Part shown: positions 45,969 to 58,069 of the stretch, piece by piece
Numbering within the stretch: the stretch's first letter is position 1
Layout: every line of letters starts with the position of its first letter
Source of the DNA: Bryopsis sp. KO-2023
Lineage: Eukaryota > Chlorophyta > Ulvophyceae > Bryopsidales > Bryopsidaceae
DNA length: 64,000 nucleotides
Direction: 5' to 3'
NCBI GenBank assembly: GCA_030272585.1
Contig: BSYQ01000006.1
Span: 2,319,001 to 2,383,000 of the forward strand
Translations under genes and position numbers: made by a program
Notes under the pieces: model-generated
Databases searched by the model: none
Told to the model about the DNA's origin: nothing
Seen by the model: the letters and a program-made list of their open reading frames with translations, nothing else

Positions 45969-48900
45969 ATGGCAACTTACCAACACAGAGAAATGAACCA
46001 GTTCCAGCACGACGACTTGGACAAAATGGAGGACATAGACATATTCGATGACGAGGGCGATATTTTGCTGGACCTGGATTGGCAACAATACACGCTCGGA
46101 CGTCGCTACGTCATGTGTGGGGTTGATTGGTCGTGTCTAGTAAGAGCGCTGCCCTGTCTACCCATCTTGCCACCGGAATGGTGGTATCGCATCTCCAAGA
46201 AACAACGAAAGTGGTTCAAGGGGGGCGTGGTCTGTCTGGGCGTCCTTCTACTGCTGGCTCTGATATTGGTGAGGGTGGTGTGAAACGGAAAAAGAAACAG
46301 TAGTGGATCATTGGATTGAAAAACTGGGTTTCAGGGAAGCTGTGTGTGTGTGTGTGTGTGTGTGTTGAAAATTTGGAGATTTTCCCATTTGAGCATTTCC
46401 ATCATATCAATATGAAACTATTATGAGTAATATTATTATTTTTGGTTGCATAATATTTCCAAAAAATCTTTTTGCACGATTCTTTGTTTAGTTTCTTTGT
46501 TTTTTTTGTTTTATCTGATCAGTTGTCGAATCATTTTTATGTTATGGCGATGACAAGTCTCCTAAATAGAAATTTTAAGTATTGGCCGTTTCATTTTTTT
46601 TTTCTTTTTGCAGACGATTGCATTGATTCCCTGGGGAGGGAAATCTGTGGATGCTTACAAGAATGATAACAGTGGTGCAGATAACATTGAATCAATAAAG
46701 CCAATTGCACCTCAAACAGGATGCGACTGGATGGGCAAAGACCCCACAAGGTATGGACTTTTCATGAAATGAGGAAGTGTGACATATCACTTTTCTGTTT
46801 CCTATTCTTATCATAAGTAGCTGGAAAGTGAGAAGTCGCACTTTTTTCACTTTTTATATATTTGGGAAGGGGGATTTTCCAAATCAATATATATATTTCT
46901 TTGATTCTTTTTTATTTTTTTTGTTGTCATCCTCACTGAGTTTTACTGTTATCGATGGTGGTGGTGTTTTTCTCGGCATTTCAGTTTGCTACGTCCGATT
47001 GCATATCGATTGGACATCGATGCGAGTTTCGTTGACCCTTATGTCTCGAATGGATATGTTGAGATGGATTTTGAGCTGGTGGAAGAATCCGCATGTGTTG
47101 CTGTTCACAAAGGAGAAGAAGTCACTATCAAGGAAGCTGTGCTTTTGGGGTCAGGGGAAAAAGGTATTTTACGAAACCACATGTTGGATGGGTTGCTTGT
47201 CCATAACGGCAACAGTTTGACGAAGGCACTGTCTCCAGACATGCCACATTTTTTTTTAATATAAATCTCGACCAGTAGAAAACACGCAACGAATCGAGCA
47301 GATTTCCTTGTCCATATTCCAGATGCTGCGTTGTGAAAAAGAATTTTCCCCTTCTAGATCGTTAGAATTTTTCCCCAAGCCATTTCAAAATTTTCCTAAT
47401 GTTTGGTGACGATTTCTGTCTGTCCAGGCCTCCATTCGCACAACGAAACATCGGGGGTGTCGAAGATCGAGTTCCCCACAACAATATCTGGGGGAAAAGC
47501 CACGATTGCCTTCAAATTTGACGTAGTCCCAGCTGCATCTTTTGCCGGCTTCAAATTCAAGGATGTCAACGGTAGGGGGGGGGGTTGGTTATCTTCCTGG
47601 ATGTGTCGTGATCAGGATTGATTATTCTCTTTAATGTTGTCTTTTTCGTCGCCTGCAAAGCTCAAAATTTCTGGTTGGGACAAAAAAAAGGGATATGTGT
47701 GCCTTTGTGTGCGAAGGGGAGATCGGTGGCGAACAAAAGATTCTTACCAGTTTCAGTGGTGGGCGACATATTTTTCCATGCATCGATGAGGTCAACGTCA
47801 AAGTGAGTAGACCGCACCCCAACATATATATATATGTGTGTCGGAACATGTGTTGAAACATAATAGGCATATGGATGTTTTTCTTAAATTAAATTGATGG
47901 ACCCTGAAGCCAACAGATCCCCATACTCTTTTGATATAAACCTCCGTTCATGCAAAGCTGCATTCCCCCAACCCTCCACCAGGTTTTTTACATTGCACGT
48001 GAAAAGCGATATTTCCTGAAGATGGTCTACGGCTGGGATTCCAGATGTCGCACCCCCATGTTGTTTTCTTCCTTTTTCACAGCCCCTGTTTTTAGGGGTT
48101 TCCCCCCCCCCCTTTTTTTTTTTTTAAAGGCGACGTTCACTGCAAACATGACGGTGCCTGCTGGGTTGACCACGATTTCGAACATGCCTGTGGTGTCGAA
48201 AGAGGAAATCTCATCGGAGGACCGAGTGAAGTTCGTTTTCGATAGAAGCCCCCCCATGATTGCCCATGTCCTGACATTTGTTGCAGCCAAAATGTCCAGT
48301 GTCGGAAAAGAAACCCAACTCAGGGAAAAGAAAGCATCCATCGGTATATACGGACGAAACAGGTGGGGTAGCAATAATAGTAACTATGTATTAGATTTGT
48401 TGATGAGTGAGGTTCAGGGATGGTTTGCAAGAAGTTTTTTAGCGTTTCTTTTTTCTTGGGGTAGGCAGATCTCCCCCGCCCCCCCCCCCCAAAAAAAAAA
48501 AAAAGAGTAAATATATTAATGATTGGAAAATGAGGATATGAAACTTGAGAGGATCTGGGTAACATATTTCGATTCCGATTGTAGGGTGGATGAAATGAAG
48601 CCAACGCTCGACCGGGCAGCCACCGACTTGTCCACCTACGAAACCTTCCTCGACATGCCCTTCCCTCTCCCCAAAATCGACTACTTCACTGAGAGATTGG
48701 AACCGCATGGTGGTGAAAACTGGGGTCTGATTCTCATGGGCGAATCGGGGCTTTCCCAGCATCCAAATTTGACCGATGCTTTCCGTCTGAGGAGGGCAAA
48801 CGAACTCGTCGCACACGAAACCTCCCATCTTTGGTTTGCCGAGGTGGTGGGCCTCGACGCGGAGAAGGACTTCTTTTTGCAAGAATCCATGGCGACGTAC

Positions 48901-51900
48901 ATGCAGTATCTGGCTGGGGAGGTGTCGATGCCGAATGTGGGGGGCTTTGATCGATTCTATGTCGAGAATCTGTTGCCTGCTCTGGCAGCGGATGATGGGT
49001 TGGAAAGCCCTCCGCTCACCACAAGAGTGGGGGAGCCTGGTCCGGAAATCAGATGGCTCATTCAATACAATAAGGTAGGCTCCAAAGCATCCCCCCAAAA
49101 AAACAAAGAAGTGAAAAAAATAAGACACATCGGCACAGGGCACCTCTTTCATCGACGGTCGACAATTTTATGTCCAGAAATTAGTAATGCCATCATCCGT
49201 TGCTGCTCTGCTCAGCTCAGCTCAGCTATTTAAGGTTTCTTTTTTTATTTATTTTTCTGTGTGTGGTGGATCAGGGAGCGAGTTTGATGAGAATGTTGCG
49301 CACTTATTTTCTGAAAGGCAACGACTCCCCACCGATTGTCGCCAAAGCGAAACCTGACGAAGACCCCATCAGAGATGGCCTCCAAAGATACATGAAAAAA
49401 TTCAAGTTTGGAAATGCAGGGGTGGCCGACTTTTGGAATACGTTGGGGGAAGCAACAGGTGTCTCCACATTCTCATCATTTCAAATTGTTTTTTCACCCT
49501 CATCATTTCAAATTGTTTTTTCACCCCTATCTGACCACACCACAAGCTGTTGAGGGAATATATACATATTAATTAAATATTGATATTTGCACTTTTGATA
49601 ATAATCTCAACAGCAATGTGTGGATCTGCTTGATTATGGATTTTGGGGCTTTCGGGGGGGGGGGGGGGGGGCCGGGTCGAGAATAGGAATATGCATTCAT
49701 ATGTTTTTGTTTTTGTCCATAAATATTCATTCTGTATTTGTTAAAAAAGTTAAGGTCTTGTGCTGCAGCTAAGTCTTTTTTTTCCTAATGAGTAAGAAAC
49801 CAGCCTCGCTAGTTTCTTTTTTGAAATTAAGCAAGATACTTCAAGATCTTCGTTCGAGGGGGGGAGGGGGGGGAGGGTCGATTTTTTCGGAGATGATCAA
49901 AAGAGTATGTCGATCCTTGTCTTTTTTGGATGGTTCTGGTAATTATGCTATGGTCATACTCCCTTTCATTCAGGGTGTGTTACCAGGTGAACCCCTCAAC
50001 AAGCTCATGGACAGATGGACGTACCAACCTGGGGCTCCGATCATCCATGTGCTGCTGGAAGGAAATCAAGTCGTGGTCAAACAATCTCCCCTTTCACTGA
50101 ACCCCTGTGAGGAAGGCTCTGAATGGTGGATCCCCATTGGATTCAAAACCAAGGTAACCCTGAGCAGTCTCTTCTTTTTTTCAATAGTCATTCTTTGAAA
50201 GGTAAGATACCCAAGCTATGAAAAACCGTGAGTGCACCTGGGGTTTCAGGAAGTCCCCTCTGATCCACCGTTTGGGGTGCTTAATCTTCCTCCATTCTTG
50301 AATCTGTCACACAGGTATTTTCGTTTGGTCGACCATCCTGAATTCAATTTATTTTTTAAATTTTTGCCATCAGGTGAACCCGGAGCCACAGTGGAAAGTC
50401 CTCGATACTTGCGGCCCCATGAACCTCACTCAGCTGGCATCGGAAGAGGATTCCGTCCTGGTCAATCACGAAGGCTTTGGGTATTTCCGCACCCACTACC
50501 ACTGGGATGTCTTCGGCAGCTGGTTTCCTCGTGATTCTGTTGAGGACATTGTGAATCCCACCATGTCTTCCACCGATTTCGCGGTGCTCCTTTCGGACAC
50601 CTTCGCCATGAATGAGGCGGGCAAATACAAAATCGAGGTGTTCATGAATCTGACGAGTTACCTGGGTGAGTTGCATGCATTTGGAAGAAAAGGGTGGCGC
50701 AATGTCCACAAAAACCTATTGTTTCGGAACGGTTGATAGATGTATTGATTTGACATCGACTCCAAACCTCTTTCTTTCCTCACACTAATTCAATGGTCAA
50801 AGGCGACCACAAAATCACACCTGTTTTCATTGTGAAAAGCAGCAATGCAACAAGTGAATGGACAAAGGTGGGCGTACTTTTCCGTTGAGGGGTTACTGAC
50901 ATGTGCTCGTTTCAAAAGGGTCCAGGCTGGACGTGTCGTGGAGCCCCTGGCAAGTTGCTTTGGATAACTTGGGGAAAATCAGGAATCTCATGCAGAGTGC
51001 CGATACGGGATGTGCCGAGGAGTTCTCCGATTATGTTCGAAAAAAATTGACCGACCCGATCCTGGAAAAGATATCGGATTTCGAGGTGAGTTTTCAATTC
51101 AGCTTTTTTTGGTCAATCTCTAGCCTTTTTTATTGCTTCTTATTGGCATTTGTGAGTAAAGATGCCAAGTCTATAAACATAGCAAACAATTTCACAGCAC
51201 CCCAAGATTCGTTTCGTAAACATAGAGCTATCATTGATTGACAGTGCTCCATATTTCCATAAGAATCCCTAGTAAAATTGTCATGAGCATCTCGTTTCAT
51301 TTTTTTATCCAAGGTGGGGGAAGACGACTCCATGGACTTGAGGCTGATGCGTTCGGCAGTGCTGCTAGCCGCCGCTGATTTTGGCGATAAAAAACGGTTA
51401 GAAACTGCACAGGAGCTTTTCGATGGGGACGACTTCATCCACGCCGACCTAAGGGATATGGTGTACAGGTATTCGACAGTTCCTTTCAAAAATTATAGCG
51501 AAAACCACTCTGATTCGCACCCCGTATTGTGCAGTTGTGCTAAATACCTTGATCCCCTGTGGTGGTTTGGCATTCCCCATTGTTTTCAAAACAAAAATTT
51601 TGAAGTTTTTTTGGTTTCGAAAGCAGGAAAATGGCATGGATTTGCGAGTTTTTCTCTGTGCTGATGGGTTTTCTTGCCTGTGAGGAAACAGCATCACTTG
51701 AACGGAGTGCATGTGGGTTTCGATGTCACGAAAAACATGTTCTATTTTGCAGAATGGCCGTTTCTCATGGGGACTCCTCCGTGTTCGACGAAATCTTCAC
51801 CAGGGGCAAGCAAGAAACCCAGGTCCACGAAAAACACAGGCTTTTGGGGGCGCTTCTGTACACCACCAACAGCACCCAAAGAAGGGAGCTTTGGGACTTC

Positions 51901-52365
51901 TCCAGTGCAACCCACCAATTGGTGAGTCGCAAGATCCACCACCTAGAAAATATCTGTTATAATAGTAATAATATAAATCAATAACTTGCAAAAGCAAATC
52001 TACGCGTCCGTGCAGTATGTAGTGTTCAATGATGGGTGTCCAGAATGGTTTTTCTGTTTGTTGACGAGCAGTCGAATCGTGATATCGCGGAGCTGGTGGA
52101 ACACAGTCGAGGAACTCCGACTAATGATCTGTTCGATATTGGGGTGGAGACCCTGGGTTCCCATGGCTATGTGACTCAAAAGCTGATCTACCAAACCGCC
52201 CTGTTCGTGACGGCCCCCGATCGGGTAACCCGATTGCAAGACGTCGCCTCCAAACGCCCATCCCTCACACATCTCGCAGCAAATGTGGCGCGAACGGTGC
52301 AAAAGAATCAACAGTGGTTGGAAACCAATTCACAGAAGGTGTGCGATTGGCTGAAGGGGGAGTGA
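45969..52365 (+). CDS. M1-family (gluzincin) aminopeptidase, type II membrane protein (about 1015 aa)
   Basis: Fifteen exons: 45969-46268, 46614-46750, 46985-47163, 47428-47571, 47717-47802, 48130-48362, 48585-49074, 49275-49458, 49987-50153, 50374-50665, 50803-50853, 50919-51085, 51314-51468, 51753-51921 and 52072-52365 (3048 nt). The donor at 50853/50867 is ambiguous. An acidic cytosolic tail precedes one TM helix (about residues 82-100), as in the aminopeptidase N/ERAP group. The zinc site is HETSH (437-441) with Glu 460 after an 18-residue spacer. The usual GAMENWG exopeptidase motif reads HGGENWG (401-407). FPCIDEVNVKATF is the family's beta-domain signature. A C-terminal ERAP1_C-like helical domain ends ANVARTVQKNQQWLETNSQK. 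It should remove N-terminal residues from peptides outside the cell or in the secretory lumen. Confidence 0.9.
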
Positions 52366-52369
52366 GTTA

Positions 52370-53540
52370 GTGTGTTTGTTTTTTATGACCGTGGTGGTGG
52401 GCGATCCAGATCGTCCTAGTCTTGGCAGGATGTTTGCAATGGATTAGACTCGTGCATAATGGGGTCGAAACTTGATCCCGGATTTTAGAGGGGGGGGGGG
52501 AGGGGATGTTGGCTGCACTCTTCTCGGAGAAGCAATGTGAACAAAAAGCTAACATAGTTTTTAGTAACCCCAGGTGTATTATTTTCGACCAGTGTTTGTT
52601 AATACCGTTGGCACCTGGGATATTGGTGTGGATGTGGCTATGTGAAAAGACATGCAAATTTGAACGTGCCTGGCAATGAGTTGAAAATGCCTGCACGGCA
52701 TTCACTGCAATGGTGTCTCAACATCAAACAAAACAGAACAGACCATCCAAAAATAACTCATCATCTGTATCACCCAATGAGAAAATCCTTCAGCATCAAG
52801 GAGGACGCATATGGTTGCGTCACAATTCAACACAATCCAGCAAGGCAGAAGGACTGGCGGCTTATCGATCCAGACCACCATAATCCTTCAACGGCGTGAA
52901 CAGGGGCACACCAGCAATCGAACCACAGACCCCATATTTCGTTTTTCACCCAGACAAAGCTACATTCTGTTCTACAAACAAACAAACAACAATACATTCT
53001 GTTCTACAATACTCTGCTGCAAACGTGATCGCGAGCATCAGGCGGCGTAAAATTGTCAGATTGACCCATCTAATTCATCGGGAGAAACGAGCCAACGCCC
53101 CCTAAACTGACACGGCCAATGTCCTCAGTCGAGAAAGGGGAGCGGAATTGAGGATGGAACATGATATTCTCAGGAATAGGCCAAGGCACAGCGCGGAGCT
53201 GGTCGCTTCCCGAAGGCCACCGCTACGAAGCGAAACCGTTTGGATACCTCTGCTCGTTTCCCTGAGTTGGGGCATAAGCACGGAAACCCTCGTGGCGCAA
53301 AACTGCCCCGCCAATATTTGGATACAGCGATAGCGACGCCTTGTGTTGCGCGACTGTCGATTGGAAACTTGTGAGAAAGGCGAAAGATTCAGAGTGCAGC
53401 CACCTTGCGTTTCTGGTCGAGGGAGAAACGATTGTTTTCGACGAGGTTTCAGTGTTCGGATTTTCTGCAACGCAGACAGGAACCAAAAGAAAGAAAAGGT
53501 CAAGGAAAGTGTGGAGGAAGGGTTTCGGCTCTGGGGAGAG
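52370..53540. other. Intergenic region
   Basis: No gene supported. The last few hundred bases are GC-richer and likely hold the promoter and 5' leader of the kinase gene. Several open frames at 53100-53500 lack domains and conflict with each other. Confidence 0.45.
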
Positions 53541-53542
53541 AG

Positions 53543-55596
53543 ATGGGGGGTAACTGTTGCAAGTCGGGAAGGGGTGCGGAGGATGACGACTCCAGCGACG
53601 GCGAGGCAAATGACGTCAATCCCGCCGCAGCATCTCCAGAGTCAGCGGGGAAGGGCTCCAATCAAGAACTAGGAACGTCTGCGGAGTCGAGGGTTTATCT
53701 ATCCTCCAAATATAGACGCGACGGAAACGCTCGGGACTTCTACAAGATCGGAAGGACGCTGGGAACCGGCGCCTTCGCCGTGGTGAAACTTTGCACGGAA
53801 AGGGGGACCAACCAGCAATACGCTTGCAAAATCATGAATCTCCCGCAACACGGGGAGGAGGTGGACGAGAGCGAAAACTCGCGAGAAGATGTCTTCAAGG
53901 AGATCGAGATTCTGTGCGCTCTGGGGCACAAAAACGTCATGTGTTTGAAGGAGTTCTTTCTGGACACCACCAAGGTGAAACTCAACTCCAATCGATGGCG
54001 TTTTCTTCTTCCACCAATTCTTTGAAACAGGTGGTCCGCTGAACCTCACTGCGCTCCGCACACGTGGCTATACGGAAAAGGGGCCTTGTCTTCCCCTCGT
54101 TCCATTTTCCGTGCTTTTTTTCGAAAAGATTCTGTCGTTGATGAAATCGTACAAACGTACCCCCATCAAACGCTGTTGATCGAAATGTGTGGGGATTTGC
54201 GGATGATAGGTCTTTCTGATCACGGAGCTTCTTACAGGAGGAGAGGTTTTGGATGCTGTCTTGGAAAGGGGCACCTACAGCGAGGCCGATGCCAAACTGT
54301 GTTTCATTCAACTGCTGGAGGGCATTTCATATTTGCACAGGTACTGGGGTTGACCATGCAAAGAGATTCACTAAATTTGAAGCAAGGAGGAATGTTGTGA
54401 GTTTTTACATGCACAAAAAACAGAGCAAACGAATGAGGTGTTGCTCATGTCGTTACTTTGTTTATTTTTCAGCCAAGGCATCATTCATCGGGACTTGAAA
54501 CTGGAGAACCTTTTGTTAACGACAAAGGATGACATCACCAATATAAAAATCGTCGATTTTGGATTGGCGAAACTCGCTTCGGCTCCTGGGAAGTGTATGG
54601 ATACTGTTTGTGGAACACCCCAATACGTTGCCCCTGAAGTCATCCAAGTAAGTTTTCTGTGCACTTGACCGGAGAGAGCCATGGAATTATGAATGTTTCA
54701 TGAAACTTGGTACTGCAGTCGGTGAAGTGGCAAAAGTTAATTATCATTTTTTGTTGAGAACGCTTTTATGAAAAAAAAATACCCCCCCCCCAAAAAAATA
54801 TAAAAAATCTATTTTGTATTTTTCGGGGGGAAAAAGAAAACAAAATCAAAAGAGGACCACAGTTCATCCACAACATGGTTTCTGAACATGGATGGTTGCA
54901 GTCGGCAGAAGGAGCCGCGTACGATGAAAGAGTGGATCTGTGGAGTGCCGGAGTGATTCTGTTTATTTTGTTGGGCGGCTACCCACCCTTCCACGACGAG
55001 AGCGAAGCCGTCATGTTTAAATTAATCCGAAAAGGGAAATTTTCCTTCAACCAATCCGTGTGGAAAAACATTTCTGCTTGGTAAGAAGAAACTCCTGGGC
55101 ACAGCCCGGCATTTTGTGTTTCTGTTTGTTTGAAATGCCCAGTGAAAGGAAGCAATCGAGATGGGCTGTCCCCAATTATTCATGTTTTGCATTAAAAATG
55201 TGACCATCAAATATCTGGGTCTTAGCCCCCCCCCCCCCCTGAATTACGCCTGTGGTTTTGGTAATGCAAATGGAGGAAGAAAAGGCAGGCAACCTAAGAT
55301 GTTGTTTTTGGTTATTTCAATGCAGTGCAAAAGATTTGATTTGTGGGTTGCTGAAAGCCAACCCAGCACAACGGGCCACCGCAAAGGAGGCATTGAATCA
55401 CGAGTGGATCACCGGAGACGTGTCCAGCCAGCCCTTGGAGGCCACTCGAGAGAACTTGAAGAAAACGTATCAAAAGAAATTCCGAAAGGCAGTGAATGTG
55501 ATCGTGACTATCAACAAAATGAAAAGATTAGCTGTGCCATCGACCTCACAGCCACCTCAACAAGAGGAGGGTGCCGAAGGGAGCCAGAACCAGTGA
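53543..55596 (+). CDS. CaMK-type serine/threonine kinase with lipid-anchor-type N-terminus (395 aa)
   Basis: Five exons: 53543-53974, 54210-54340, 54473-54647, 54902-55080 and 55326-55596 (1188 nt). The kinase core is complete: glycine loop LGTGAFAVV (73-81), Lys 96 in YACKIMN, Glu in [16 protein letters not shown] (193-200), DFG (216-218), APE (241-243), then [19 protein letters not shown] and the C-lobe helix [12 protein letters not shown]. The TELLTGGE hinge and the activation loop are of CaMK type. After the kinase fold a basic amphipathic stretch ([20 protein letters not shown]) fits a calmodulin-binding autoinhibitory segment. The start MGGNCC would allow Gly 2 myristoylation and Cys 5/6 palmitoylation, hence membrane attachment; this is inference. 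No EF-hands are present, so it is not a CDPK. Confidence 0.9.
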
Positions 55597-55599
55597 TTG

Positions 55600-56530
55600 A
55601 TCGACCGACCGACCGGATTTTGGTTGCCTCTGAAATCACACAGGGGTGATTGGGTTTCATAGAGTGGGGTGAAGTTCAATAGAGAAAGAAAAAAGAAACA
55701 AGGAAACGAAAAACAGGCACGGGGGAGGTGCATGATATCAACAGGGGCTTACATCCGAGAAAGGGGGAAGGGGGGGGGAATAAAAATGAAACTACGAAAT
55801 TTTCATATAAGTGTTTTTTCATGGAGGGATTGTTGGAAGAAGGAAAAAAACACTCGTCAGCCAGAACAACTTACATTTGCTAGCTAACAGCAATACCATC
55901 ATAACGAAATCAGGTAGAGGTCATTGTCAGCCTTACAACACCCCTCCCTCCCTCCCCTCCCTCAAAAATAAACAAGAGAAAAAAAAAAGGAACAAAACAG
56001 ACCAATGACGGGAACATGCCTGATTCGACACTGATTATTTGATTGCCACTGAAATCTGTGAACGGCAGCTGGCGCTCACCAGCTGCAGTTCATTTTTCCC
56101 CAAAATGCTCAGGGAAAATGACAAAAAAAAAGAATGCACGCATGTGCATATTGAGATGTTTCCACGCAAGGCCGACCGATCAGCCAAGGGCAACCCACCG
56201 ACTGACCTACATACCTGTACAGACATATACACTTATGTTTCTTGGTAAAAACTATTCTCTTTGACCCAGCCTCCCCCCAACCCCTCAAATCACGCCTGCC
56301 ATCATTCCATGTTGAATTCGTCAGAATTTATCCCTTTTTTGTTTTTGCCTTTCCAACATTTTTTCAGCAAAAAAAAAAAAAACGGTCCGAAAAGAAAGAA
56401 AAAAGAAAGAAAAGAAAAATCAAAAAGAAAAAAAAGTTAAAAGCTGATCAAACATGTCCTACTGGAAAAAAGATCACGGAATTTTTCCAAGATGTTTTCT
56501 TGAGAAACCGAAACATGAATGCCATTCTTG
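55600..56530. other. Intergenic region between convergent genes
   Basis: Purine-rich and homopolymer-rich DNA, likely both 3' UTRs. No gene supported. Confidence 0.45.
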
Positions 56531-56538
56531 AAAGACCA

Positions 56539-57503
56539 TCATACTTCCACATCGTCCGAAACATGCGAGGTCGCTTTCTTGTGGCTTTTCTTTTCCAGCT
56601 TCGCATTCAGGTTTCCGAAATCACACAGCCCCAGCACCGCAGTGCCGGTGTACAAAAAAATCCATTCAGACACCACAGACACCACCCTCATCCCCAAATC
56701 TGATGGGGAATTGATCCGAAAGGTCTTTGTGACCCCAGTCAGAGCAAAGGTGATGCCACAAACCGTCAGGCTCCATTGCATCCATCTCACCAAGGTGAGT
56801 TTCCGTTGATGGAGGGGTCCGTCCACTATGCCCGCATTCACCAACTCCTTCTCGATCCACTTGATTTGTACAGCGTAGTAGCAGCACCATGTGATGAAAC
56901 CAATAGTTTCCAGAAAGAAATGAGCCCAGATTCGAGAAATCGGCACGGCTGCCATCAGGTAGATGAATGGGACGGCCACATGCAGCCAAAATCTGGCCAG
57001 CTCGTTGTACGTGTTCAGTCGGGGGTCCATGTCTTGGATTGCTTTCTTGACCTGCATGCAAAAGCTTACCATTCCCCCAAATCAACGAAATGTGAATCTC
57101 TGCACAGAAACAGGATACCTATTTGGGGGGAGGGGGAGGCACACATTTTGTTTGAAAAGAACACATTTTGTGCATCATGTTTGAGAGGTTTCATTTTGAG
57201 AAATGCGACAGAATCTCAACAGAATCTCTGTTTCTTGCCGACCTGTGTGTATCGATCGAGGAGAACCAAGAAAGCGATCGGGCAGCACACGGATGTGGCA
57301 GAAAGCGCCATCCAATACGTCGGGCCCTTTTGAATCACCGACGACACCCAGAAGTGCGCTGGGAAACGAGCACCAGATCGACCCCCGTCGAAGCATGTTG
57401 GGCAGCCGAATGCCACGACGTAGCCTATCGCTGGGAAGAGCATCATCAAAACGAAAAACACCATACTGGCGATTCTCCGTGATCGCTCGGTCAGCATCCC
57501 CAT
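56539..57503 (-). CDS. Six-TM protein resembling the FRAG1/DRAM/Sfk1 family (257 aa)
   Basis: Two exons, 57503-57243 and 57051-56539, give 774 nt in phase. The start lies in a strong context (GCCACCATGG). About six hydrophobic segments are seen: MVFFVLMMLFPAIGYVVAFG, YWMALSATSVCCPIAFLVLL, FWLHVAVPFIYLMAAVPI, FLETIGFITWCCYYAVQI, LTVCGITFALTGV and VSEWIFLYTGTAVLGL. The order, the first lumenal loop and the last helix with SEW...DFGN recall the FRAG1/DRAM/Sfk1 family of Golgi, lysosome or plasma-membrane proteins. The C-terminus (KLEKKSHKKATSHVSDD) is basic then acidic and probably cytosolic. The family call rests on topology and a few residues only; another polytopic family is possible. Confidence 0.6.
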
Positions 57504-57509
57504 GGTGGC

Positions 57510-58065
57510 GATGGCGGCGGGGGGGACTCTCACCCTTTCGTTTGCACCTCTATCGAACACTGGTTTCCAATGGAGGGGTGGGAAGCGGTGTGATTGTGGA
57601 GGGATGGCCCGTCACATCTCTGTGGTTTGTTTTTGAAATCCTGGTTGGTACGTCGAATCAGGACGAATAAAACGAAATGGCACGAATTCAGGGTGGTACT
57701 GTAAGGGGGTTCGGGATATCTTACAGTACAATGTTTCCTGGTGCTTTCCGTTAAAAGGATGGAAGGGTAACGGATGGCAGTGGAGCCAATCCCCCAATCA
57801 GACATGCACGAAGGGACATCCATGCAGGACATTCTCCTTTTTTTCAGTTTTACAAATTGGACCACAACGACCACACCAAGCTAGAACGACCAAATTCAGG
57901 GGCAATCTTCTTGGGCGGATGAAATTGGAAAAAAATACACTGTAACTTGCTCTCACCCATTACACATTTTCTAACGAATAACATTCTTATCCCCGACCCC
58001 ATCCCAAAAATACTTCTAAAACAGTGCATGGATGAATAACAAAAGAAATGTATCCAAAACACCAA
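57510..58065. other. Intergenic region
   Basis: Promoter side of the six-TM gene and 3' side of the CWC25 gene. Nothing else seen. Confidence 0.4.
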
Positions 58066-58069
58066 CCCC

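Noticed and set aside
46340-46364. (GT)n run and similar CA/TG, poly-G and poly-C tracts (for example 38481-38503, 49656-49675, 59740-59756)
   Set aside because: These are simple microsatellites and homopolymers within introns; no CRISPR-like or regulatory structure is supported.
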